Position numbers and translations under genes: made by a program. From JBBDMU01 sp040905685 (lineage in GTDB: Bacteria; Bacteroidota; Rhodothermia; Balneolales; Natronogracilivirgulaceae), in assembly GCA_040905685.1 (NCBI GenBank), contig JBBDRB010000116.1:1-14209 (forward strand): a stretch of DNA of 14,209 nucleotides, in the 5' to 3' direction. This document shows positions 1-8,100 of this stretch, one piece after another (the first letter of the stretch is position 1; the number at the start of each line of letters is the position of its first letter). Under the pieces are notes generated by a model, which saw only the letters and a list, made by a program, of their open reading frames with translations, searched no databases and had not been told where the DNA came from.

Positions 1-67
1 CTCCCGCCACCGATGCAGGCAGGGTAGCGATCTCTTCAACGAAAACTCCGGGTGTTCGATAGCTCAT
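1..67 (-). CDS. Contractile tail sheath protein, second paralogue (5' end only)
   Basis: Only the first 22 codons are in the window; the gene continues past position 1. The visible peptide begins MSYRTPGVFVEEIATLPASV. It matches the start of the complete sheath gene just upstream almost residue for residue (TPGV, an acidic EI pair, LPASVA), which is the classic N-terminal signature of phage/eCIS tail sheath subunits. The ATG lies 10 bases after the upstream sheath stop codon, so the two are co-transcribed. Tandem sheath paralogues are a hallmark of extracellular contractile injection systems (Afp and PVC particles carry several). The contractile sheath surrounds the inner tube and drives it through a target envelope. 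The family call rests on a short but very characteristic stretch. Whether the gene is intact cannot be seen. Confidence 0.85.
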   Translation of the reverse strand, partial: MSYRTPGVFVEEIATLPASVAG

Positions 68-77
68 AAGTATTGGA

Positions 78-1838
78 TTAGGATTCCTGTAGTTTGTGCA
101 TAAATTGAAGTACGATAAATTCAGCCGGACGCACGGCGGCTAAACCGATATCTATGATCAGCCTGCCGTTCAAAACGTCGTTCGCGCTCATGGTCTCTCC
201 CAGCCCGATGCTGACAAAAAACGCCTCTTCGGGGGTTGCGCCCGCCAGGGCACCCTCCCGCCACAGATCAGACAGAAAGCTTTCGATCATCGACCGGCTC
301 CGTGCCCAGGTGTTGGCAACGTTTGGTTCGAATACCACCGGCCCGGTCGCTTTTTTAATGGATTCTTCAATAAAGATGAACAGCCGCCTTACCGGAATGT
401 AGCGCCACTCGTTGTCATTTCCGGCAAGGGTCCGGGCGCCCCATACCAGGGTTCCTTTTTGGTGAAATTTGGGAATCCCGTTGATGGACTTGCCTGTTGT
501 GACATCCACATTCAGCGGAGCTTGTTCCTCTCCGGTCAGCAGCACGGCTGGCTCCGACACCAGGTTCAGGCTTACATTGGCTGGCGCTTTCCAAACTCCA
601 CGGTTACGATCTACCCTGGCATATACGCCTGCCATGGCACTTGACGGGTAGAGCGTGAGCCGCTTTTTATCCAGCTCCCTTTTGATATCATTGTAAAGTA
701 CTTTATCCGGTTCAAGGGAGTTGGTATCGCGTACCGATATTCGCAGGGCCTCTACGCTACCGGTGAAGGTGATCGTCAGCGAATTTTTATCATCCGCATC
801 GTCTGCAAAATTGATGATGACCTTTTCGGTACCGGTAAGACGTTCGGCATCAAAATCATCAAGCTGGTCTGCAACATCGGCAATTTCATCGGCTACTTGC
901 TTGAGCGTGTTTTTGATCTGTATATCCCCGTCCCCCTCATTCTCGTGAAACGTGAACGTTTGGTCATTGATCACCAGTTCATCGCCGTTCTCAAGATCCT
1001 CCAGAGACAAAACCTCTATGACTCCCTGCCTTACCTGTATCCCCTGAGTGACGCTATGCAGGCTTTTTTCGTGAAATCGTCCGTTGCCAGCCCCACCCCG
1101 GTTGTCGGTAATATTAACGGCGGTTTCATCATAGGACCTTCGCAAGGTGGTATTAAGGGCCGGATAATAGGCGGCGCCATAACTCAGATTGCTTTTTCCC
1201 GTTTCATTGGTACGGAATTGGGCGGCATCGCTGGACGGTGTGCCATCACCGGCAACGGGCACGTCCAGAATGGAAAAGCGGTCTTTAAGTTTGCCACATT
1301 GTTCAAGCATTGCATCATTTATGGATTTCCGATCCTCCGGCCCGCCTGCATAGATTGCTTCGGGAATCACCAGCAGGGTGGGTTCATCCTCCTCTTCCAG
1401 AGCATGGAGTCCGCCCAGCAGCTCCTCATGGTCAATGTCATCCGGGCCGGGCTGGCCGGCATACCCGTTTCCCCCGACGGATACGATGTAGCATTTGCCC
1501 CCTCCGTTTGCAAAAAAGAAGCGCATGCAGTAATACATCCGGTAGGGAGAAAGCGACGCGTCGGCCGGTGCAATCTGTATTTTAGTCTCCCCGGGTTCAC
1601 TGACGTCAGGGTCCAGCGTCACCGTAAAGTCCTCATTAAAAGGTCCGCCGAAAATCTCTTCGTATTCCAGGAGCGACCGGACCATGACGGCCGTGTTTGG
1701 AGGGATTTGCTCCTCCCCGCGAACCCTTTTTTCCGTATAGCCGATGAACGCCGGAACGGCCGTGGCAACAGGCGCTACCGAAGCCGGCAATTTGGATATC
1801 TCCTGTATATATACGCCGGGTGTTTTTAAGTTTTGCAT
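78..1838 (-). CDS. Contractile tail sheath protein (eCIS/phage-like)
   Basis: A 586-residue sheath subunit of a contractile injection particle, complete in the window. The N terminus (TPGVYIQEISKLPASVAPV, then VPAFIGYTE) is the conserved sheath linker/handshake region. The C-terminal half has the usual core: AGVYARVDRNRGVWKAPAN at residues 403-421, GTLVWGARTL at 462-471, YIPVRRLFIFIEESI at 480-494 and FEPNV at 503-507. It ends in the final strand region (RPAEFIVLQF). Between residues about 236 and 395 there is a long, acidic, probably beta-rich insertion (for example GDELVINDQTFTF) where compact sheaths have a short connection. By analogy with other sheaths it is likely an outward-facing decoration domain. 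The ATG is 17 bases after the preceding stop codon, with no clear Shine-Dalgarno sequence. The family call is secure. That it belongs to an eCIS rather than a prophage is inferred from the adjacent DUF4255 gene and the sheath duplication. Confidence 0.95.
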   Translation of the reverse strand: MQNLKTPGVYIQEISKLPASVAPVATAVPAFIGYTEKRVRGEEQIPPNTAVMVRSLLEYEEIFGGPFNEDFTVTLDPDVSEPGETKIQIAPADASLSPYRMYYCMRFFFANGGGKCYIVSVGGNGYAGQPGPDDIDHEELLGGLHALEEEDEPTLLVIPEAIYAGGPEDRKSINDAMLEQCGKLKDRFSILDVPVAGDGTPSSDAAQFRTNETGKSNLSYGAAYYPALNTTLRRSYDETAVNITDNRGGAGNGRFHEKSLHSVTQGIQVRQGVIEVLSLEDLENGDELVINDQTFTFHENEGDGDIQIKNTLKQVADEIADVADQLDDFDAERLTGTEKVIINFADDADDKNSLTITFTGSVEALRISVRDTNSLEPDKVLYNDIKRELDKKRLTLYPSSAMAGVYARVDRNRGVWKAPANVSLNLVSEPAVLLTGEEQAPLNVDVTTGKSINGIPKFHQKGTLVWGARTLAGNDNEWRYIPVRRLFIFIEESIKKATGPVVFEPNVANTWARSRSMIESFLSDLWREGALAGATPEEAFFVSIGLGETMSANDVLNGRLIIDIGLAAVRPAEFIVLQFMHKLQES

Positions 1839-1855
1839 AGTCTTATCGGTTAGAT

Positions 1856-2983
1856 TTAAACAAATACATAGATTTCTGATTCAAGTTGGTTGTCATTTTC
1901 TTTTATAATGCTTAGCGGGGATGGATTGGGCAGGTTGCTAATCAGCACCTTGTTGTCCGATTCTTTCAGCTGAAGTGAGCTCAGGGGTATTTCAAGCAGT
2001 GGAATAGGACCTTCAGACCGGAATACATAGGTCTCGCCCCCCTCAGGGCGGTGGTCTTCATCCGGCAGATCATCCTGTCGGGAAAATAGTACAGGGTCAT
2101 AGTGTACATTATCGCTGGTATCCCCTTCTTCGATGGTCAGTTCTTCCGGCTGGTCAATACGTCCATTTCTACTCACCACCAGGTATTTCCAAAAGACTTC
2201 TTTCCGCCTGAATACAAGAGCATATTCCTGTGTTTTGGTATACAGATCGCCATCGCCGGCCCCGCAGTCGAGTTCAAGAATTCCCAGCGGTGCTCTACCC
2301 GACAGCCAGTCATCCACAAATATGTCCTCTCTGTACCGGGGTTCATCATCCTCTTCGGATTCCCACAAGCAAATGGTATATCTGCCCGAAGGCCTGCCTC
2401 TCAAATCGATTTGCTGGCGGAACGACTTATCCTCAAGCTTTTCCAGTTCGATCTGATCGGGAAGCCACTCTCCGTGAGCGTCTTTTTGAGGGGAAACTTT
2501 TTCATCCCGCTCATTTCTTAATTCGAACAGCAGGTTCTGGGGGGATTGCTCAGGGCGCCAGGTAAATGTAAATAATTGGGGTTGAACGGAGTCGAGTAAA
2601 ATGTGTCCAATCTGTTCTGGCAGGTCATTTTCATCGGAAGCAGCCGCCGTATCGTTTTTGAAATAAAGTACACGCGAGGAAGCGAATTTCTTTGTTGCCG
2701 ATTCGTCCAGATCGGTGATCGTCTGAAATACGGCCGGTTCAGGAGCCGAAACAGAAAAGATGAGCCGTAGTTTGTCAAGGTGGACAAGCGGCTCAACCTC
2801 ATCTTTCCCTGCGCTGTAAAGAACGGTCACACCGTTGGGTAAAGGCTTTGCAAGCATTTTTGAATTCCGAAGCTTCTTCCTGCTTTCCGGGTGGGGAGTA
2901 ATCTGCAGACCGGCGGGATTTTTGCCGATAAAATAGCCGTGATCAACCTGAAGATTAAAGAGTCTGCGATAGTTAATGAACAA
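1856..2983 (-). CDS. Uncharacterised eCIS operon protein, 375 aa, probable TTG start
   Basis: I do not recognise a named family. The frame stays open upstream to an ATG at 3118, but that start would overlap the DUF4255 gene by 133 bases. The better start is TTG at 2981-2983, two bases after the DUF4255 stop and preceded by a purine-rich GAGGGGGAAA in the correct position. This gives a protein starting MFINYRRLFNLQVDHGYF. It has no signal peptide and no membrane segment. It is highly acidic in places, with alternating short hydrophobic and charged runs that suggest a beta-rich fold (for example YTICLWESEEDDEPRYRED and a C-terminal LQLKESDNKVLISNLPNPS). It ends in the strand-like sequence ESEIYVFV. 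Its position between the terminator-type gene and the sheath suggests a particle component or assembly factor, perhaps at the cap end of the sheath. That role is inference from context only. Confidence 0.8.
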   Translation of the reverse strand: MFINYRRLFNLQVDHGYFIGKNPAGLQITPHPESRKKLRNSKMLAKPLPNGVTVLYSAGKDEVEPLVHLDKLRLIFSVSAPEPAVFQTITDLDESATKKFASSRVLYFKNDTAAASDENDLPEQIGHILLDSVQPQLFTFTWRPEQSPQNLLFELRNERDEKVSPQKDAHGEWLPDQIELEKLEDKSFRQQIDLRGRPSGRYTICLWESEEDDEPRYREDIFVDDWLSGRAPLGILELDCGAGDGDLYTKTQEYALVFRRKEVFWKYLVVSRNGRIDQPEELTIEEGDTSDNVHYDPVLFSRQDDLPDEDHRPEGGETYVFRSEGPIPLLEIPLSSLQLKESDNKVLISNLPNPSPLSIIKENDNQLESEIYVFV

Positions 2984-2985
2984 CT

Positions 2986-3591
2986 CTATTTCCCCCTCGT
3001 GCCAATTTCTATTTTCTCTATCGGAAGAATCGAATCGATAATATTGCCCTCCTGGAAACGAACCAGTCTCACTTTGTACAGCACGGAAGGCAGATAGTTG
3101 GTCCCGACCACCGTCCAAAAATTGTACAGCTGTTCAAATGAATAGGAGAAAAGATCAACGATCAGGCGCTTGATCTGCGGATCAAATTCATTCATTGACG
3201 GGGTGTTGGCTGAAGTGAATACGTTTTTGGCCTGGAAATAAGAGATTACATAGGAAAGCTGTTTCAGACCCTCTGCATAATCAGCTGAAGAATCGGAATT
3301 GGATCCCTGAAAATACGCTGTAATAAGCACATACAGGTTCAGCTTAATCTCGGGGTTGAGACGGTCGACCTGACGGCCATTTTTCCGGCTTCCTTTTTGA
3401 TCCTTGAAAATCCGTTCTTCCTCAATATTGATAAGGGACAAACCAAGAGAATTATCGGGTATCATCACTCCATTCTCGGTTGCCACATTGGTTAGGAAAA
3501 TTTTATCGTCTCCGGAATCCGTGGTCCCCGTTCTGAGCTTCAGGTGTTCGTTCAGTTCATGTGTTAAAAAACGTAGAGATGTGTGAAGCAT
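2986..3591 (-). CDS. DUF4255 / Pvc16-type N-terminal domain protein, putative tail terminator of eCIS
   Basis: A 201-residue protein that is almost entirely the DUF4255 domain seen in Afp16/Pvc16-like proteins. In characterised particles these cap the tube and sheath at the end away from the baseplate and set or stabilise tail length. Diagnostic stretches are the start with LTHELNEHLK, the LGLSLINIEEERIFKDQ block at residues 49-65, LNLYVLITAYFQG, YAEGLKQLSYVISYFQ, and the C-terminal SFEQLYNFWTVVGTNYLPSVLYKVRL. There is no signal peptide, which fits a cytoplasmically assembled particle. It is the first gene of the minus-strand operon and is followed after only two bases by the next gene. The ATG at 3589-3591 lacks an obvious Shine-Dalgarno sequence. 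Having the cap gene first, rather than last as in Afp, is common in eCIS of Bacteroidota. The family call is strong; the exact role is by homology. Confidence 0.92.
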   Translation of the reverse strand: MLHTSLRFLTHELNEHLKLRTGTTDSGDDKIFLTNVATENGVMIPDNSLGLSLINIEEERIFKDQKGSRKNGRQVDRLNPEIKLNLYVLITAYFQGSNSDSSADYAEGLKQLSYVISYFQAKNVFTSANTPSMNEFDPQIKRLIVDLFSYSFEQLYNFWTVVGTNYLPSVLYKVRLVRFQEGNIIDSILPIEKIEIGTRGK

Positions 3592-3903
3592 GCCTATCGG
3601 GTAAACAAATTATCTATGTATGAATTAAAGAGCCCTAGGGGTAAATGTAATAACTATATATATAAGAAACTTAATAAATTTGATACATGTGATATTAATA
3701 TATAAAAATTCAAACTCAATGGAAGAGTGAAGTTTAGCATAAAATAAGGTATATAAATTTAACTGCAGCCACTACCAAAAATTTTTTTTATTATTACCGG
3801 TTTACCGAATAATTCAAGAGATTCTCTACTGAAAGAATCTTGCGAGCCAGAGAAGCAGCGGGATTTTATTAATGAACGTGAACTACCTTTAGAGACTATC
3901 CAT
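3592..3903. other. Divergent intergenic region upstream of the eCIS operon and the EEP gene
   Basis: About 310 A+T-rich bases separate the leftward eCIS operon from the rightward phosphoesterase gene, so promoters for both should lie here. One exact match to the Bacteroidota -7 element TAnnTTTG (TAAATTTG, 3675-3682, plus strand) is present, but I see no paired upstream TTTG, and it lies over 200 bases from the gene start. No convincing match to that element was found in the leftward orientation. From 3763 to 3903 the plus frame is open and in register with the downstream gene but has no ATG. The opposite strand is also open there (3759-3947). Neither is called as a gene. Confidence 0.4.
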
Positions 3904-4764
3904 ATGTATATGAAAAATAAAGCGAGCCTTTTCGATGGCAGGAACATGGAAAGAATAGCCCTGTTGACGGTCCTGTTTTTTCTCTTGCCGGCCCTGTCGC
4001 TGTTGCTGCCGGAACCGGCAACCGCTCAGTCGGACACCCTGCGGGTGTTTACCTATAATATCCAGCATGGCAGGGGCCTGGATGACAAAGTTGATTTACG
4101 ACGGATTGCAGGGGTGATCAAGGAAAAAAATCCCCATTTGGTAACACTGCAGGAAGTGGATATGGGCGTTAACAGAAGTGATAATATTAATATCATCAAT
4201 GTATTAGCCGGATATCTGGATATGGAGCCCGTCTTTTTTAAAAATATTTCGCATCAGGACGGAGAATATGGCAATGGCATTCTGAGCAGCCTTCCCCTGA
4301 TCTCATCCAGAAACCAGCACTTTGTACAACCCGAAGATGCAGAGCAACGGGGGTTGCTTCAGACGGAGGTTGATTTCAACGGCGTCACTATAGCGTTTAT
4401 GACTACCCATCTGGACAACCGCAGTGAACCAAACCGGCTGGCAGGCGTAGAGCAGATCATTGAAACGAAGCGCGCCTACCGGGGCTCTCCGGTGATTGTG
4501 AGCGGTGATTTCAATGCCCTGCCCGACAGTCCCGTACACCTGCGTATGAAGGAGTATTTTTTTGACGTCTGGGAGGATGTGGGTGAAGGAGTTGGCTATA
4601 CAATTCCTCCGGCCGCGCCAAATCGGCGCATCGATTATTTTTTTTATACCAATAATTTGGTGGAAGAGGATAGACCAAAAATCCGCGCGATCAGCATGGA
4701 AGTAATACATTCGGAAGCTTCCGATCACCTTCCCATCTATGCGGAATTTGAGGTAATCCGTTAA
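3904..4764 (+). CDS. Secreted endonuclease/exonuclease/phosphatase (EEP) family hydrolase
   Basis: A metal-dependent phosphoesterase of the DNase I-like EEP superfamily, which cleaves phosphodiester or phosphomonoester bonds in nucleic acids, inositol phosphates, sphingomyelin and similar compounds. The substrate is not readable from sequence. All active-site blocks are present: TYNIQHGRG (Asn52), LQEVD (Glu84, metal), THLDN (His169), SGDFNALPDS (Asp202, Asn204), RRIDYFF (Asp244) and SDHLPIYAEF (Asp274, His275). A hydrophobic segment at residues about 18-36 followed by PATAQ-S is a standard signal peptide with cleavage near residue 42, so the enzyme is exported to the periplasm or beyond. Start choice is uncertain: ATGs at 3904, 3910 and 3946 are in frame. 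The last gives a compact signal peptide beginning MERIALL and has a nearby AGG. At about 245 mature residues it is a normal single-domain EEP enzyme. It precedes a SusCD pair on the same strand after a long gap and may supply its substrate. Confidence 0.93.
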   Translation: MYMKNKASLFDGRNMERIALLTVLFFLLPALSLLLPEPATAQSDTLRVFTYNIQHGRGLDDKVDLRRIAGVIKEKNPHLVTLQEVDMGVNRSDNINIINVLAGYLDMEPVFFKNISHQDGEYGNGILSSLPLISSRNQHFVQPEDAEQRGLLQTEVDFNGVTIAFMTTHLDNRSEPNRLAGVEQIIETKRAYRGSPVIVSGDFNALPDSPVHLRMKEYFFDVWEDVGEGVGYTIPPAAPNRRIDYFFYTNNLVEEDRPKIRAISMEVIHSEASDHLPIYAEFEVIR

Positions 4765-5160
4765 AGGTAGGTAACACGTTTTTTGTCTGATTTTTACAAA
4801 CATCCAAAAAAAATATAAATATTTTGCTTTTTTATTTTTTTGTTTATCATGCCCATCAGTCAATGACCATAAATCATATTCTATAGTTCGCACAGGATAA
4901 AACACAAAAATGTTATCGATCTATTTTAGAATACGATAAAACCAGCGTTAAATCCCCAGTCTTAAAGACGAATTTTTATTCAGGGAACCTTTGGACAGGT
5001 TACCGGTGATCAGAGAGGTCAATCTCTAACAGGACGTATAAATATACATACCGGCAGAACCAAGAGGGCCTCAGCTGATTTGATTAAACCCTAACGGTTC
5101 TGACAACAATAACTAAACAGCAGCAACATAAACATCAACAATAACATAACGGATAATACT
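4765..5160 (+). other. Long A+T-rich leader/promoter region upstream of susC
   Basis: This stretch of 396 bases shows no supported gene on either strand. The first part (4800-4850) holds long A and T runs, with no G+C-rich stem that would make a convincing terminator for the upstream gene. The second part is richer in G+C and can form two simple hairpins: AGAGA/TCTCT at 5012-5027 with a 6-base loop, and CAGAACC/GGTTCTG at 5055-5102. The last 50 bases before the susC ATG are A/C-rich and unstructured, as is common for Bacteroidota translation starts. GAACCTTTG at 4985-4993 resembles, but does not match, the -7 consensus TAnnTTTG. I do not recognise a known riboswitch. Confidence 0.4.
5055..5102 (+). 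repeat. Inverted repeat in the susC leader (CAGAACC ... GGTTCTG)
   Basis: A 7-base perfect inverted repeat with arms at 5055-5061 and 5096-5102 encloses 34 bases that include the small foldback GAGGGCCTC. It lies 58 bases before the susC start codon. It could be a structured 5' leader element or a protein-binding site. A repeat this short with this spacing can also arise by chance, so it is recorded only as visible structure. Confidence 0.3.
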
Positions 5161-8100
5161 ATGCTATATATGCTACATAAAAGTTTATTTCGGATTGCAA
5201 GTATGTTGGCGGTGGGCTTATGCATCATTTTCAGCGGATCTGCGATGGGGCAATATGCTTCTGAACTCAAAACGGAAGAACATGCAGCTGATCAGGATTT
5301 GGATAACTTAGTTGCTCAGGAGCAAGTAAGCCTTTCCGGTACAGTTAGAGACGCTTCAGGGCCTTTGCCCGGGGTGAATGTACTGATCAGAGGCTCCAAC
5401 CGGGGCACCACCACAAACGTTAATGGTGAATTTGAAATTACCGTTGAATCCGAAGTGATTCTGATATTTAGCATGGTAGGCTATGCGGACGTTGAAATTA
5501 ATACGGGTACTACCAGTCATGATTTGGATGATATGGAAATAATATTATCTGAAGCATCCATGAGCTTAGGTGAACTAACGGTAATGGGTTACAGTGAAGT
5601 GGAAACACGTCACGTTGCCTCATCGGTAGCTAGCATGGATGTGGAGAGAATGAAAGCAAGTCCTATTGCCAAGCTGGAAGAAGCCTTCCATGGAACCATA
5701 CCCGGGGTTACCATCCAGCAGGGATACAATTTACCAGGGCAAGGACCAGGTGCTATTTCGATAAGAGGTATAAGTACACTTCAAAATGCTGCTCCTTTGG
5801 TAATGGTTGATGGAATGGAGCAATCATTGTCAGACATCGACCCTAACCAAATTAAAAATATAACAGTACTGAAAGATGCGGCTTCTGCATCCATGTATGG
5901 CTCACGGGGAGCCAATGGAGTCATTCTTATCGAAACGGAGCGGGGAAGGGCAGACCGGTTCTCGGTTGATGTACATTCCTGGGGGGCTGTAAACAGTCCA
6001 ATTGATTTGCCAAACTTTGTCAATAGTGCAGATTATATGCTACTTCGAAACGAAGCGCGATCTATGCAAGGTCAAACTCCCGCCTTCTCAGACGAAGAAA
6101 TGACTTTAGCTAATAATGGAGAATATACCAATACAGACTGGATGGATGCTGTCATGCAACAACAGGCCTATTCTCACAATACATCCGCAAATATCTCCGG
6201 GGGCGGTGGTGTTGGTGCCTTTAATTTAATGCTGGGTTATGAAGAAGAAAGCGGGTTGAATCCATATGAAGGAACAAATCAGTTCAGTGCACGATTTAAC
6301 ACCAATATTAATATCGATGATCGGTTTGTGCTGCTGGCTGATTTTTATGCCCATCGATTACAGGTAGATCGTTTGCAGGCCAATTCCGATGGGCATGGTT
6401 TATACCAAAATGTCTGGAGAATGAACCCCACCCAGGATATAAATTATGAATCTGATGTGGAGAACCATTATGTCTTGTATAATAATTTGAATCCCATTGC
6501 CTCTATGGAACAAGGTGGTGCACGGAATAATTTGTACGACAGAAGCTCCATAAACCTCAGGCCGACCTATCACATTAATGATAACCTGAATATTACAGGA
6601 AATTTCTCATACCTGATCAACAAGTCCGCTTACAAATTTAAAAGGGAAACCTTCAGGTTTTTTGACGGAGATGGCGTACCCGTGGAGACCTGGAGTAACT
6701 CGGTAGGCTCTTCACAAGGGGTAAGTGCCAGCCAATTAACCGGCCGGGCACTCCTTAACTACGAGACAGAGCTCAGAAACGGCCAGGATAAGATATATGT
6801 AACAGCCGGTACGGAAACGATGAACCATACCTACACGGATTACCGTGAAATCACCAAAGCTTCATTTTTCAATAAGATTAATTACTCTCTTGATAACCGT
6901 TATATCATTGAAGCAACTGTGCGTGCCGACGGGAGCAGTAAGTTTGCTCCGGGAAACCGCTGGGGATACTTCCCATCCGGGGCTTTAGCCTGGAATATTC
7001 ATAACGAAAGTTTTTTATCAGGCCTTAAAGATAGCGGGGCTCTGACCAACTTAAAATTGCGGCTTTCATACGGTTTGATCGGTAACGAAAACGTTGACCC
7101 GTATTTGTGGCAGGAAGTTGTAAATAACTGGGGATGGAACATGCGTATTGCCAATCCATCTTTTTCATGGGAAAAACAGGAACAGGCTAATATCGGTATT
7201 GAAATTACTACCCTGAATAACAGGCTTAATCTGGCAGCTGATGCTTATACCAAGCATTCCAAGGATCTTATCTATGACTCATTCTCAGTACCGCCATTAA
7301 CCGGATCCCATTCCCTGCAATCGACGGTTAACATCGGAGAAGTTGAAAATACAGGTTGGGAACTATCGGCTAATTGGAACGACCAGGTTGGTGATTTTTC
7401 TTATAACGTCGGTTCTATGCTATTTGACAATCAAAATAAAGTGTTAAAAGCAGGTTATTCGGTCTCGGATACCCTCATTTTTACAAATGACGATGATCAA
7501 ATATGGTATAGGGGTATTGCTCTGGAAAATTTCTACGGAATGGAAACCGATGGATACTTCCAAAATCCGGATGAATTAGACGCCACTACAGCGAAACTGC
7601 CAAATACTATGGTCGGTGATATCAGGTATGTGGATCAAAATGGAGACGGGGTTATTAACGATAATGATAAAGTTGACCTTGGTGATCCGTTCCCTCATTT
7701 AAACTATTCGATTACCGTAGATTTAGACTATAAACGCTGGGATTTCAGCTTAATGGGTCAGGGAGTAGGAAAGCGTACGGGCAGATTAAATGGTATGGAG
7801 GGTTTTCCGGTACGGATGGATGGTTCAAGTAATGATCTGGGTACACCCAGCCAGTATTATATGGACAACCGCTGGACAGAGGATAACCCCAACAGCCGTT
7901 TTCCCAGAGTCTGGACCGGGTCAACCCCAAACGAAGTGTTAAGCGATGTTTGGTTAAGCGATGCCTCCTACTTCAGGATTAAAACGATACAGCTTGGTTA
8001 TACTTTTTCTAACCTGGGCGAAAGTCTTAGAAACGTTCGCATATATGCCAATGCAAGGGATATGTTCACCTTTACAAACTTTGAAGGCCTTGAGCCGGAA

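Noticed and set aside
897..1829. 310-codon open frame on the plus strand opposite the sheath gene
   Set aside because: Its translation has no family signature, and the minus strand there encodes an unmistakable sheath protein.
2984..3118. Upstream ATG at 3118 extending the unknown eCIS gene by 45 residues
   Set aside because: It overlaps a well-conserved part of the DUF4255 gene in another frame, while the TTG at 2981-2983 has a good Shine-Dalgarno sequence and sits just after that gene's stop.
4800..4850. A/T runs after the EEP gene as a terminator
   Set aside because: There is no G+C-containing stem before the T tracts, so an intrinsic terminator cannot be supported.
4303..4905. 200-codon open frame on the minus strand across the EEP gene and its downstream gap
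   Set aside because: It lies mostly opposite the catalytic part of the EEP gene and shows no recognisable protein features.
7937..7965. Short direct repeat TTAAGCGATG within susC
   Set aside because: It simply encodes the repeated Leu-Ser-Asp of a normal SusC C-terminal stretch and is too short to suggest a mobile or regulatory element.
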